A model generated the notes under the pieces. The model saw only the letters and a program-made list of their open reading frames with translations. It had not been told where the DNA came from and ran no database searches. Of a DNA stretch of 24,264 bases, positions 1-8,232 are shown piece by piece. Position 1 is the first letter of the stretch; every line of letters starts with the position of its first letter. Source of the DNA: an uncultured Acetatifactor sp. GTDB taxonomy: Bacteria > Bacillota > Clostridia > Lachnospirales > Lachnospiraceae. The position numbers and the translations under genes are program-made. The stretch lies in NCBI GenBank assembly GCA_910586775.1, contig CAJUJN010000061.1, positions 1 through 24,264 of the forward strand, read 5' to 3'.

Positions 1-55
1 AACCCACGGCCTCAACAATGCGAATGTTGCGCGCTCCCAACTGCGCTAATGCCCC
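1..55 (-). tRNA. tRNA-Ala (anticodon CGC), 5' part, cut by the window edge
   Basis: Read on the minus strand, this is the first ~55 bases of a tRNA. The acceptor strand is GGGGCAT, then TA, a D arm GCGC-AGTTGGGA-GCGC, an anticodon stem CAACA/TGTTG around the loop TTCGCAT, a variable region AGGCC, and the start of the T arm (GTGGG-TT). The anticodon is CGC, which reads GCG (alanine). The T-loop and the 3' acceptor strand lie outside the window, so the alanine-specific G3-U70 pair cannot be confirmed. The clover-leaf stems seen are perfect. Confidence 0.85.
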
Positions 56-63
56 ATGTCTCT

Positions 64-91
64 ATTTTAGCACAAATGTTATAAAAATCAA
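64..91 (-). promoter_or_regulatory. Promoter for the tRNA-Ala gene
   Basis: On the minus strand there is a -35-like TTGATT (86-91), a 16 bp spacer and a -10 TAAAAT (64-69). The -10 ends 8 bases before the tRNA 5' end, which fits initiation just ahead of the mature end. The region from here to 279 holds no gene. Confidence 0.55.
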
Positions 92-279
92 TAGAAAAAC
101 ACCAGATTTTTAAAAATTGTATTTTTTGATAATGGTGTTAGTCAATAACCGTGTTGGTTTCCGAACTGTGGCTATACCAGGATGCCATGTTTATAGCACT
201 TTCGGGCTGCAGCAACACATATGCTGACCAACACCTTTTAAATATAAATCTGCGGATACAATTCTGATATTACGTCTCA

Positions 280-1709
280 TTACAAATCATAGTACATTTT
301 GAACTCCGCAGGGTTGGGAATCTGTTCCATCTGCTTCAGTTCCGCCCGCTTTCTGGCCACCCAGACGTCGATGAGCCGCTGGGGGAAGACGCCGCCTTTG
401 GTCAGATAATCATGGTCTGCTTCCAGAGCGTCCAGCGCTTCGCCCAGGGATTTGGGCAGGCCCTTTATCTTCTTCTGTTCCTCTTCGGAGAGGGTGTAGA
501 GATTGAAGTCGTAGGGACCCCAGCCGTTTGCCGCCGGGTCGATGCGGTTTTCAATGCCGTCCAGTCCGGCCATCAGGATTGCCGCATAGGCGTAATAGGG
601 ATTGGCGGTGGCATCAGGATTGCGCAGCTCGAAGCGCTTGGTCTCCGGGGACTTGGCGTACGCCGGGATACGGATGACGGCGCTGCGGTTAGAGGTGGCG
701 TAGCCGATGGTAACCGGCGCTTCATATCCCGGCACCAGGCGCTTGAAGGAATTGGTGGAGGGATTGGTGAAGGCGCAGAGGGAGGCAATGTGCCGCAGCA
801 GCCCGCCCATGAAATAGTGCGCTGTCTGACTAAGACCGGAATAGCCGTTTTCATCGTAGAACAGGGGCTGGCCGTCCTTCATCAGCAGCATATGTACATG
901 CATGCCGCTTCCGGCCTCCTGGTAGATGGGTTTGGGAAGGAAGGTGGCGGTTTTGCCCTCCTGCGCGGCCAGGTTCTTGATGATGTATTTGATGATCATG
1001 GTGTTGTCCGCCATGGAGGGCATGTCGTCCAGTTCCACTTCAATCTCCATCTGTCCGGGTCCGCCAACCTCGTGGTGATGGTATTTTACCCGGATGCCCC
1101 AGTCTTCCGTCATCATGCACATACGGCTGCGCAGGTCGTAGCCCACGTCCTGAGGCGCTGCGATATGGTAGCCGCCCTTGTGGGACACTTCATAGCCGTT
1201 GTTGCCCGCCGTGTCCAGGCTGTGGTTCCAGTCAGCCTGTCTGGTGTCAATGCGGTAGCCGCACTGTCTGGGCGTCACCTCAAAGCGGGCGCTGTCAAAG
1301 AGGTAGAATTCAAATTCCGGCCCGATGACCATTCTATCCGCAATTCCGTTATTTTTCATATAATGAACCGCACTCAGGGCCACGTTTTTCGGGTACTGGT
1401 CGAAGGGCTTATTTTCGCCCTTTCCTATGGTGCACACATTGCCGCACATGGTCAGGGTAGGGACGGCGGCGAAGGGGTCCACATAGGCGGTATCCGGGTC
1501 CGGAAGGAACACCATGTCGCTTTTTTCAATGGGGGCATAGCCATAGTTGGAGCCGTCGAAGCCGATGCCGTAGGTAAAGGTGTCCGCTCCGAAGCGTCCA
1601 CAGGGACGGTGATGTGACGCCAGCGTCCGTCAATGTCGGTCATTTTGAAGTCGATCATGCGAATCTGTTTTTCCTGACATATGCGTTTGATATCTTCTGT
1701 TTTGTCCAT
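280..1709 (-). pseudogene. glnA: Type I glutamine synthetase, one-base frameshift near the N-terminus
   Basis: Glutamine synthetase condenses glutamate and ammonia to glutamine using ATP in the cytoplasm. Restoring one base gives about 476 residues, the length of a GSI enzyme. The family motifs are plain: FTYGIGFDGSNYGY, GPEFEFYLFD, KYHHHEVGGPGQMEIE, GSGMHVHMLL, KRLVPGYEAPV, and RFELRNPDATANPYYAYAA. The C-terminus (FKMYYDL) resembles the E. coli-type enzyme, and a Tyr in DFNLYTLSEEE lies where that type is adenylylated. The start at 1709 has AGAAAGGAA upstream. The first ~38 codons are in one frame; then a base is missing between 1595 and 1596 (expected ...PVD-x-FGADTF) and the rest reads in another frame. 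Translation from 1709 would end early. It may be a real mutation or a sequence error, since everything downstream is undamaged. Confidence 0.85.
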
Positions 1710-1860
1710 TGTGTTTTCCTTTCTGATGTAAGTACCGCATTATCCCTTCCGGCTTCCGGTTTCGGCATGGGGTTCCGCCGGCAAAAGGGGAGTGTCGGGA
1801 AATCCGGCCGGGTGTCCTGCGGCCTGTGCTGATATTGAATCTGTTTTTTCGACAATTCTA
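1710..1860. other. Intergenic region upstream of glnA
   Basis: The region holds the glnA ribosome binding site next to 1709, and otherwise no convincing promoter or gene on either strand. Bases 1850-1859 (CGACAATTCT) match the right-hand end of the family 1 element and abut the full copy that begins at 1861. Confidence 0.4.
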
Positions 1861-2008
1861 AGGAAGTGTTACGAATAACTTCGGAGTTTTCAGCTGATCA
1901 TCGGCAAGGGATTCAGCTTTTGACTCATTGTGATTCAAAGTTATTTCTGCACATTTCTGCATAATTTTACATAATTCTACATAAATCTACATAATTCTGC
2001 ACAATTCC
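1861..2008. repeat. Family 1 palindromic element, copy A, with an expanded right end
   Basis: The element starts AGGAAGTGTTACGAATAAC and, after an internal CAGCTGATC...GATTCAGCTTTTGACT inverted pair, reaches GTTATTTCTGCAC, the inverted counterpart of the left end. It is closely similar over its length to the copy at 17538-17637. Instead of ending in AATTCCT at once, the right end runs into about six imperfect 10-base units of the type AATTCTACAT (about 1951-2003) and then closes with GCACAATTCC. It lies between the 3' end of the epimerase gene and glnA. It has no coding capacity and is MITE-like. Confidence 0.7.
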
Positions 2009-2016
2009 CGGGTACT

Positions 2017-2895
2017 TCATCCGACTTCGATCCAATAGGAAGCCTTCCAGGTTTCTCCCGGTGCCGCCTGGTTCCCCCACTTCCGTTCTTCCAGGGTGCC
2101 CTCAAAATCCTCGCTGTCGCATCTGCCGTACCAGGGCTCTATGCACACAAAGGGAGCCTGCTTGCCGGGGGGTGACCAGATGCCGAAGAGGGGCGCTTCC
2201 ATGGTGACGGTCACATATCTGCTTCCGTCGCTCCGGCAGAGTGCGGCTGTATCTGTCTGGCTGTTTTCGATTACAAGAGCATCGTGTTCGAAGAGATTAT
2301 CGCGCAGGGCCAGTTTGCCGTCCGTAAGTCCGTATACATCCATGAAATTGGTTGCCAGTCCGTTTTCGCTTATCCTGGTGCTGATTACTTCCTCCGCATC
2401 TCCGAAGTCAACAAAGCACTCGGCCTGGCAGGCGTCGGGCTCAATGGGACAGTTGAAAGCGGGATGTCCGCCGATGGAGAAGTGCAGAGTTTCCGTGCCC
2501 GGATTCTCCACCTGCCAGAGGACTTCCGTTTTGTTTCCGTCAATGCGGTAGCCCAGTTTCAGAATGAATTCATAAGGATATTTTTCCAGGGTTTCTTCGC
2601 TGGAGCGCAGTTCGAACCAGATTTCATCATCGGTTTGAGAGAGCAGCGTGAAATCCATGTCTCTTGCGAAACCGTGTTGGGTCATGGTGTAGGTTTTGCC
2701 CTTTGCTCTGTACTTTCTGTCTTTGACTCCGCCTACAAAGGGGAAGAGAACCGGTGAGGTGCGCCCCCAGTATTTTGCGTCCCCGCACCACATGTATTCG
2801 GTACCGGTGTCCTGTTTTTTCAGCGATTTCAGTTCTGCGCCGTGACTGTCAACTTTGACTGAAATTGTGCTGTTTTTTAATTCGTAAACTGACAT
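2017..2895 (-). CDS. Aldose 1-epimerase family protein (galactose mutarotase-like)
   Basis: This is a 292-residue cytoplasmic protein of the aldose-1-epimerase/LacX-like fold, which interconverts sugar anomers or acts on related sugar phosphates. It carries the family landmarks: SHGAELKSL near the N-terminus, FPFVGG, QHGFARD with a conserved His, and SIGGHPAFNCPI with the second His. A late CIEPWYGRCD contains the acidic residue. The start ATG at 2895 is chosen because AAAGGAGGACATT lies just upstream; an upstream in-frame ATG at 2979 would translate through the promoter and lacks a binding site. It is transcribed away from the GH5 gene. The exact substrate cannot be read from sequence. Confidence 0.88.
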   Translation of the reverse strand: MSVYELKNSTISVKVDSHGAELKSLKKQDTGTEYMWCGDAKYWGRTSPVLFPFVGGVKDRKYRAKGKTYTMTQHGFARDMDFTLLSQTDDEIWFELRSSEETLEKYPYEFILKLGYRIDGNKTEVLWQVENPGTETLHFSIGGHPAFNCPIEPDACQAECFVDFGDAEEVISTRISENGLATNFMDVYGLTDGKLALRDNLFEHDALVIENSQTDTAALCRSDGSRYVTVTMEAPLFGIWSPPGKQAPFVCIEPWYGRCDSEDFEGTLEERKWGNQAAPGETWKASYWIEVG

Positions 2896-2931
2896 AATGT
2901 CCTCCTTTTTTGATTTTATGATATTGTAATT

Positions 2932-2961
2932 ATCATATGTCATAAGGCGGCAGTGTGTCAA
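2932..2961 (-). promoter_or_regulatory. Promoter of the epimerase gene
   Basis: On the minus strand: TTGACA (2956-2961), an 18 bp spacer and TATGAT (2932-2937), about 36 bases upstream of the start codon. It is divergent from the GH5 promoter. Confidence 0.65.
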
Positions 2962-2976
2962 GGATTTAAGGAAAAG

Positions 2977-2990
2977 CATTTTGCAAAATG
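2977..2990. promoter_or_regulatory. Perfect 14 bp palindrome between divergent promoters
   Basis: CATTTTGCAAAATG is a perfect dyad that ends just one base before the -35 box of the GH5 gene and lies about 15 bases beyond the -35 box of the epimerase gene. Its position suits a shared operator; no cognate regulator is identified. Confidence 0.4.
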
Positions 2991-2991
2991 A

Positions 2992-3019
2992 TTGACAAAG
3001 CCGGGCGGTTTGTTACAAT
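2992..3019 (+). promoter_or_regulatory. Promoter of the GH5 lipoprotein gene
   Basis: TTGACA (2992-2997), a 16 bp spacer, and TACAAT (3014-3019) preceded by TGT, which makes an extended -10. It leaves a leader of about 100 bases before the ATG at 3130. Confidence 0.75.
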
Positions 3020-3129
3020 AAGGATAGGTAAATGGAGTCGGAATAAACAGTATGCCTGATTTTGGGCTTTATCACTGTAAAGCGTATAGGCGGGCGGGAC
3101 AGGAAGGACAGCAGGGAGAACGATAAGAC

Positions 3130-4998
3130 ATGAAGAAATATATGATTTACTGTATCGTATTAATGATATGCATAGTGGCGGCCGTGGGATGCGGCAATGC
3201 GGCCGAGCCGGGTGAGAAAGCATTGTATGAGCAGACTGCGGAGGCAGGGGCTGCGGGTGAAACATCTGACGGGCATGAGGAGACGGGGACTGGCCGGAAG
3301 GCAGCAGGTGATGTTTCAAAAGGAACGTCAGGCGAGGCGGCGGAATCCGGGGATATGGTTTCGGGAGAAAACGGCGGTACATCGGGTGATGTGCCGAATC
3401 GGACGACAGAAGCAGGAGGCGACAGGAGTTCCGATATGAGCGGAGATGCCGGAGCAGGGGGGATATCCGGAAGTGTTTCCGGCGAAAGAAGCGATTTGCC
3501 GGGAGTTTCTGACGGGAAAGAGGGTATCGGAGGAGATGCGTCTGTAGCGGCATCGGGTGCGAAAGAGGATAGTGCTGCGTCAGGAATGCCCGGTGCATTG
3601 TCCGTCTCGGGAACGCAGCTGGCGGATGCCCTGGGCAATCCGGTACAGCTGCGGGGAATCAGCACCCACGGGCTGGCATGGTATCCGGAGTATGTCAATG
3701 CGGAATGCTTCCGGCAGTTTCGGGAGGAGTGGGGGATGAACGTGGTCCGGCTGGCCATGTATACAGGGGAAAACGGCGGATACTGCACCGGCGGGAATCG
3801 CGACGAGCTGAAGGAACTGGTGAAAAACGGCGTGGCATATGCGACGGACTGCGGGATGTATGTGATCATCGACTGGCATATTCTGTCGGACGGGAATCCG
3901 AATACGTATCTGGAGGAGGCAAAAGCATTCTTCGGGGAGATGGCGGAAAGCTACGGGGAATATACCAATGTTCTGTATGAGATATGTAATGAGCCCAATA
4001 GAGGTACTTCCTGGAGCGATGTGAAGAAATACGCGGAGCAGGTCATAGAGGTAATCAGGGAAAAGGATGAGGATGGTATCATTCTGGTAGGTACGCCTAA
4101 CTGGTGCCAGTATGTGGAACAGGCGGCTGCAGACCCGGTTACAGGGTATGAGAATATTATGTATACGCTGCATTTCTACGCGGCAACCCATACGGATGGG
4201 CTGCGGGATGCTATGGTAAAGGCAGTGGAGGACGGATTGCCGGTGTTTGTATCGGAATATGGAATCTGTGATGCCAGCGGCAGCGGGGCGATTGACACAT
4301 TTCAGGCAGATAAGTGGATGGAGCTTTTGGATGAGTATGGGATCAGCAGCGTGGCGTGGAATCTGTCCAATAAATCGGAGACATCTGCAATTCTGAGGAG
4401 CAGCTGCGGCAAGGTGAACGGGTTTGCGCAGGAGGATCTGAGCGACTCGGGTAAGTGGCTTTATGAGAGGATGGGAGCTTCCGGAGGAAGTGCGGGAGCG
4501 GGAATTACTGGAGGCGGGACCGGCGGAACTGCGGAAACAGGAAATATCGGAAGTAATTCCGGAGGACAGGGGCTGGCAGGGAACAACGGAACTGCAGATG
4601 GAAAGAATGGGGAATCCGTAAGCGAAACAAACGGTGAGAGCGGCGAGGCGAACAGTCAGCCATCGTCGGTGGAAACAGCCGGAAATACAGCTGTATCAGA
4701 GGGCCTGAGCATAACGGCGAAAATCATCAATTCCTGGGGCCAGGGCAGCGATACGTATTATCAATATGATCTGAGCATTTCCAATCCCGGGGAGGCAGCG
4801 AGAACAGAATGGGAGATTCAACTGATATTTAGCTGTGATATTGCGTTGGAAAATGGATGGAATGGCGTGCATGATGCATCGGGCAATGTTTTAATCATAT
4901 CATCTATGGATTATAATGGTTACATCGACGGGAATGGCAGCGTGGAGAATGTGGGGTTTATTATACGCGCGGAAGAGGATTGTCGGCTGGAGGAGTGA
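3130..4998 (+). CDS. Secreted lipoprotein GH5 endoglucanase with C-terminal CBM2-like domain
   Basis: This 622-residue protein probably cleaves beta-1,4-glucans (cellulose or related) outside the cell. A signal peptide with lipobox AAVGC puts the lipidated Cys at residue 21. Residues about 22-155 are a Gly/Ser/Glu-rich low-complexity linker. The GH5 domain runs from about 157 to 455 with RGISTHGLAWYP, VIIDWHI, the acid/base Glu288 in YEICNEPN and the nucleophile Glu376 in FVSEYG; the pattern fits subfamily GH5_2. A second Gly/Asn/Ser linker (about 460-525) leads to a ~97-residue cellulose-binding-like domain (WGQGSDTYYQYDLSISNPG onward, ending VGFIIRAEEDCRLEE). The ribosome binding site GGGAGA is rather far from the ATG. 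Substrate specificity is inferred from family only. Confidence 0.9.
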   Translation: MKKYMIYCIVLMICIVAAVGCGNAAEPGEKALYEQTAEAGAAGETSDGHEETGTGRKAAGDVSKGTSGEAAESGDMVSGENGGTSGDVPNRTTEAGGDRSSDMSGDAGAGGISGSVSGERSDLPGVSDGKEGIGGDASVAASGAKEDSAASGMPGALSVSGTQLADALGNPVQLRGISTHGLAWYPEYVNAECFRQFREEWGMNVVRLAMYTGENGGYCTGGNRDELKELVKNGVAYATDCGMYVIIDWHILSDGNPNTYLEEAKAFFGEMAESYGEYTNVLYEICNEPNRGTSWSDVKKYAEQVIEVIREKDEDGIILVGTPNWCQYVEQAAADPVTGYENIMYTLHFYAATHTDGLRDAMVKAVEDGLPVFVSEYGICDASGSGAIDTFQADKWMELLDEYGISSVAWNLSNKSETSAILRSSCGKVNGFAQEDLSDSGKWLYERMGASGGSAGAGITGGGTGGTAETGNIGSNSGGQGLAGNNGTADGKNGESVSETNGESGEANSQPSSVETAGNTAVSEGLSITAKIINSWGQGSDTYYQYDLSISNPGEAARTEWEIQLIFSCDIALENGWNGVHDASGNVLIISSMDYNGYIDGNGSVENVGFIIRAEEDCRLEE

Positions 4999-5022
4999 AT
5001 GCGAAAGGACTGTCGATCATAG

Positions 5023-5050
5023 GCACCCGAATTTCTGGCGGGTGCTTTTA
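5023..5050 (+). terminator. Rho-independent terminator after the GH5 gene
   Basis: A stem of GCACCCG (5023-5029) and CGGGTGC (5039-5045) with a 9-base loop is followed by TTTTA. It lies 25 bases after the stop codon and isolates the GH5 gene from the tetR operon. Confidence 0.8.
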
Positions 5051-5080
5051 CGTTCTTCAGGAAATAATTTTATCGGGGTC

Positions 5081-5109
5081 TTCTCAAAATCGGTCAACAG
5101 GTTTATTCT
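5081..5109 (+). promoter_or_regulatory. Likely promoter of the tetR-ABC operon
   Basis: A weak -35 TTCTCA (5081-5086), a 17 bp spacer and -10 TATTCT (5104-5109). The perfect dyad at 5113-5131 would cover the start point. Confidence 0.5.
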
Positions 5110-5112
5110 GTA

Positions 5113-5131
5113 ATTAACCGCATCGGTTAAT
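5113..5131. promoter_or_regulatory. TetR-type operator
   Basis: ATTAACCG-CAT-CGGTTAAT is a perfect 8 bp inverted repeat around a 3-base centre. It lies directly in front of the ribosome binding site (GGAGGTGAA) of the TetR gene and just downstream of the proposed -10 box. This is the expected site for self-repression of the tetR-ABC transporter operon. Confidence 0.75.
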
Positions 5132-5143
5132 GGAGGTGAAGTT

Positions 5144-5755
5144 ATGAACGAGAGGTTCTTTGCACTGCCGGAGGAGAAGCAGCAGGCCATCATCAATGCC
5201 GGATACCGGGTATTTTCCCGGAATTCTTATAAAAACAGCCCCATGAGCGAGATTGCGGAAGCTGCCGGAATCAGCAAATCCCTTCTGTTCCATTATTTCC
5301 ATAACAAGAAGGAGCTGTACCTGTTTCTGTGGGAAAAATGTGCCCGCATTACCATAGAGTTCCTGACCAGGTATGACTGCTACAGTCAGGGGGAGCTGTT
5401 TGAAAGTATGGAGCGCGGAATGCGGGCGAAAATGGAGATTATCCGTCTGTATCCGGATATGGGGAATTTTACCATAAAGGCTTTCTATGAGACAGACCCG
5501 GAGATTAACGCCGCTGTCCAGGAAAGCTATCACCGGCATTTCAATTGGAAAGCCGACAGGGCGCGCGTGAATTTCAATCCCGAGCAGTTTATTCCCGGAC
5601 TGGATATTCAGATGATGTATCGTGAAATGTACTGGGCTTCCGAGGGGTATCTGTGGGAGATGGTGCAGCGGGGGGATGTGGATGTGGAGCAGATGGAAAA
5701 GGATTTTAAGAGGCTTATGGAATTCTGGAAAAGTGTCTATCTGAGAAAGGAGTGA
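5144..5755 (+). CDS. TetR/AcrR family transcriptional regulator
   Basis: This is a 203-residue DNA-binding regulator. The N-terminal helix-turn-helix is typical: AIINAGYRVFSRNSY, then MSEIAEAAGISKSLLFHYF and NKKELY (residues about 15-60). The C-terminal two-thirds is a divergent, all-helical ligand-binding part rich in aromatic and charged residues. The start has GGAGGTGAAGTT immediately upstream. The gene is first in an operon with an ABC exporter: the ATPase starts 5 bases after its stop. With the perfect operator at 5113-5131 it most likely represses its own operon and is released by the substrate of the transporter; the ligand is unknown. Confidence 0.9.
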   Translation: MNERFFALPEEKQQAIINAGYRVFSRNSYKNSPMSEIAEAAGISKSLLFHYFHNKKELYLFLWEKCARITIEFLTRYDCYSQGELFESMERGMRAKMEIIRLYPDMGNFTIKAFYETDPEINAAVQESYHRHFNWKADRARVNFNPEQFIPGLDIQMMYREMYWASEGYLWEMVQRGDVDVEQMEKDFKRLMEFWKSVYLRKE

Positions 5756-5760
5756 GGGGT

Positions 5761-6747
5761 ATGGATGCCATTCAGACAAGGAAACTGACGAAATATTACG
5801 GCAATGCCAGGGGTATCATTGACCTTGACCTGACCGTGAAGGAGGGGGAATTCTTCGGGTTCATCGGTCCCAACGGCGCGGGCAAGTCCACCACGATACG
5901 CACGCTGCTTGGCATGATTTCTCCTACAGGAGGAAGTGCCCGGATTTTTGCACAGGATATCCTGCAGGACAGGGAGAGTATTTTGGGGAAAACAGGGTAT
6001 ATGCCATCTGAGGCGGTGTTCTATTCGGGCATGAAAGTGCGGGATGTGCTGAAGCTTTCCGCGGACCTGCGGAAATGCGACTGCCGGGAGGAGGCGGGAA
6101 AATTATGCGGACGCCTGCAGTTGGATCCCGGCCGGAAGGTGGATGAGCTGTCCTTCGGAAACCGGAAGAAAGTGTCAATTGTCTGTGCCTTGCAGCATAA
6201 GCCGGAGTTGTTGATACTGGACGAGCCTACCAGCGGCCTGGACCCGCTGATGCAGCGTGAATTTTTCGATATTCTGAGGGAACGGAACCGGGAAGGGGCG
6301 ACCATATTCCTGTCAAGCCATGTCCTTTCCGAAATACAGCGCAATTGTTCACGGGCAGCCATTATAAGGGAGGGGAGGATGATTGCCTGCGACAGTGTGG
6401 AGGCGCTTTCCCGCACCAATGCCAGGCGTGTAACTGTCCACGGACAGGTGGCGCTGGAAGGGTTGGAGGGAATCCGCGACAAAAGGGAGACGGAAAATTC
6501 GGTGAGCTTCTTGTACGGCGGCGATATGAACCGTCTGCTGCGGACACTGGCTTCCGGGCAGGTATTGGATTTGAGCGTGTCGGAGCCGGATCTGGAGGAG
6601 ATATTCCTTCATTATTATCAGGCGGAGGACGGTGGGAAGGAAGACAACGGACAGGGCGGTTATAAGATGGGAAATCGTGTAGAGGGGGCCCACGAAGAGA
6701 GCAGCCGCAGGAAGGGTGCGCAGGGAAGGGAGAGTGATGAAGTATGA
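5761..6747 (+). CDS. ABC transporter ATP-binding protein (ABC-2 type exporter)
   Basis: This 328-residue ATPase energises the permease encoded next. It shows Walker A GPNGAGKST (36-44), a Q-loop-region YMPSEAVFYSG, the signature LSFGNRKKV (130-138, a variant of LSGGQ), Walker B LLILDE (150-155), the D-loop SGLDP and the switch His187 in SSHVLSE. A ~25-residue charged, Gly-rich tail (GGKEDNGQGGYKMGN onward) follows the usual end of the domain. ATG 5761 is preferred over GTG 5752 because the AAAGGAG site would be too close to the GTG. The stop overlaps the permease start (ATGA), so the two are translationally coupled. Confidence 0.92.
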   Translation: MDAIQTRKLTKYYGNARGIIDLDLTVKEGEFFGFIGPNGAGKSTTIRTLLGMISPTGGSARIFAQDILQDRESILGKTGYMPSEAVFYSGMKVRDVLKLSADLRKCDCREEAGKLCGRLQLDPGRKVDELSFGNRKKVSIVCALQHKPELLILDEPTSGLDPLMQREFFDILRERNREGATIFLSSHVLSEIQRNCSRAAIIREGRMIACDSVEALSRTNARRVTVHGQVALEGLEGIRDKRETENSVSFLYGGDMNRLLRTLASGQVLDLSVSEPDLEEIFLHYYQAEDGGKEDNGQGGYKMGNRVEGAHEESSRRKGAQGRESDEV

Positions 6748-7529
6748 CGCTTGTAAAACACGAGCTGAAACAGGGAAGAACCGCATTTTTGATATGGACC
6801 GCGGCCGTAGGAGGGCTTCTGGCGGTCTGTGTGTTTCTGTTTCCGGAGATGAAGGGGGAGATGGAGGGCGTCAGCGATATCTTTTCCTCCATGGGCTCCT
6901 TTACGGCGGCATTCGGCATGGACAGGCTGAATTTCGGCACGCTTACCGGATTCTATGCCGTGGAGTGCGGCAACGTGCTGGGGTTGGGGGGCGCCTTTTT
7001 TGCCTCGCTCTGCGCGGTGGGAATCCTGAGCAGGGAGGAGAAGGAGCGGACGGCGGAGTTTCTGTTGGCCCATCCGGTCAGCCGCAGGCGGATTATTACG
7101 GAAAAGCTGGCAGCTGTACTGGTTCAGGTCACTGCCATGAATCTGATCATTTACGCTGTTTCCGTGGGGTCCATTGCCGCTGTGGGGGAGGAGGTTCCCT
7201 GGAAGGAAATCAATCTGCTGCACCTTGCTTACTATCTGCTGCAGCTGGAGCTGGCGGGTATCTGCTTCGGCATATCGGCATTTATGAGGAAAGGGACAGT
7301 GGGGATTGGGCTGGGCCTTGCGGCCATGATGTACTTTCTGAATCTGGTGGCGAATATTGCGGAGTCGGCCGAATTTCTGAAATATATCACGCCCTTCGGG
7401 TTCTGTGAGGGAGCCGATATTGTGGCGGAGGGCCGGCTGGACGGAAAAATGATTGTCATCGGCATGGTAGTGGGGCTGATGGGGGTGCTGGCCGCTTATG
7501 TGAAATATGACGGGAAGGATATCCGCTGA
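6744..7529 (+). CDS. ABC-2 type permease
   Basis: This is a 261-residue membrane protein with about six predicted hydrophobic segments, beginning WTAAVGGLLAVCVFLF near residue 19 and ending IVIGMVVGLMGVLAAYV. The motif ILSREEKERTAEFLLAHPVS is characteristic of the ABC-2 subfamily in which this cytoplasmic loop follows the second segment. It starts within the stop codon of the ATPase gene (ATGA) and presumably forms a homodimeric channel with it. The substrate is unknown; a hydrophobic drug, peptide or lipid is typical for TetR-linked systems. No clear terminator follows; a GGAGCAC/GTGCTCC pair at 7594-7629 lacks a U run. Confidence 0.9.
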   Translation: MTLVKHELKQGRTAFLIWTAAVGGLLAVCVFLFPEMKGEMEGVSDIFSSMGSFTAAFGMDRLNFGTLTGFYAVECGNVLGLGGAFFASLCAVGILSREEKERTAEFLLAHPVSRRRIITEKLAAVLVQVTAMNLIIYAVSVGSIAAVGEEVPWKEINLLHLAYYLLQLELAGICFGISAFMRKGTVGIGLGLAAMMYFLNLVANIAESAEFLKYITPFGFCEGADIVAEGRLDGKMIVIGMVVGLMGVLAAYVKYDGKDIR

Positions 7530-7866
7530 GGCGAGTCTGGCGGGGCTATGGGTGGGACTCAGTCTGCGCTTAACTTGACCCGCATCTATATAAGGAGCAC
7601 ATCTGATTCCCGTCAAAAAAAGGTGCTCCGGGCATGCCATTGCCTGAAATTATTTCTGAAAGAAGATATTTACGGGAACAACGCCGAAACAGTATTAGAT
7701 GAGACAGAGTATGTTGCAGAAGTCAAAAAAGAAACAAACTGGTGTAAGATTAAGGTAGGAATTCCATGGGACAGATAGGGATACAGGCCCGATTCCGGAT
7801 GTAGTTTTTTCTTTGATGTCCAATTATGGAAGTATTACAAAGACGAAGACAAACATGCAGTACTAA
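7530..7866 (+). other. Degraded stretch with no recognisable gene
   Basis: About 340 bases separate the permease from the next identifiable fragment. A short open frame (7548-7778) has no ribosome binding site, and its residues (KEDIYGNNAETVLDETEYVA and similar) match nothing I recognise. The codons look gene-like only from about 7660 on. It may be a relic of an upstream gene of the quorum-sensing locus whose pieces follow. Confidence 0.4.
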
Positions 7867-8232
7867 GCTGGCAGGATATTCTATGACAGCGACTCTCTTT
7901 TTTATGAAGTGGAAGACGGAGAATATTATGATATCCTTCTGCTGGATATAGAGATGCCGGGGTTAAATGGGATAGAACTGACAAACAAAGTAAAAAAATA
8001 CCTGCCGGATGCTATTACTATTTTCGTGACATCATATGAGCAATATGTCTATAAATCTTTTGAGGTACAGCCGTATCGCTTTATTCCCAAGAAGGATGCC
8101 GTAAAAATGCTGCCCGCAGCGGTGAAAGACGCCCTGGGGCTGGCATTTGAGCGGGAAGGGAAGTTTTATGTGGCGGAGAACCAGAGAGTGCTGGAAAAGA
8201 TACCCTTGAAGAGTATTACCTATAGATTGTGA
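7867..8232 (+). pseudogene. LytTR-type response regulator (AgrA-like) fragment, truncated at both ends
   Basis: In one frame from after a TAA (7864-7866) to 8232 the sequence encodes the core of a receiver domain followed by the first part of a LytTR DNA-binding domain. Visible are the phosphoacceptor Asp in DILLLDIEMPGLNGIEL, the conserved Ser and FE in VTSYEQYVYKSFEVQPYRFI, and KFYVAENQRVLEKIPLKSIT of LytTR. The N-terminal acidic pair of the receiver and most of the LytTR domain are missing, so no working regulator can be made. In intact loci such regulators respond to cyclic peptide signals through an AgrC-type kinase. The fragment abuts an oppositely oriented AgrB-like piece. Confidence 0.8.

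Noticed and set aside
412..1617. Long plus-strand open frame opposite glnA
   Set aside because: It is the antisense shadow of the glutamine synthetase coding frames; its translation has no family features and no ribosome binding site.
2896..2979. Upstream start for the epimerase (MLFLKSLTHCR...)
   Set aside because: It would translate through the promoter; the ATG at 2895 has a strong AAAGGAGG site and fits the family N-terminus.
3147..3869. Minus-strand open frame opposite the GH5 gene
   Set aside because: It is the shadow of the Gly/Ser/Glu-rich linker, giving a Pro/Ser-rich nonsense translation.
5752..5760. GTG start for the ABC ATPase
   Set aside because: The ribosome binding site would touch the start codon; ATG 5761 has correct spacing.
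7594..7629. Hairpin GGAGCAC/GTGCTCC as a terminator for the exporter operon
   Set aside because: The loop is long (22 bases) and no U run follows the stem.
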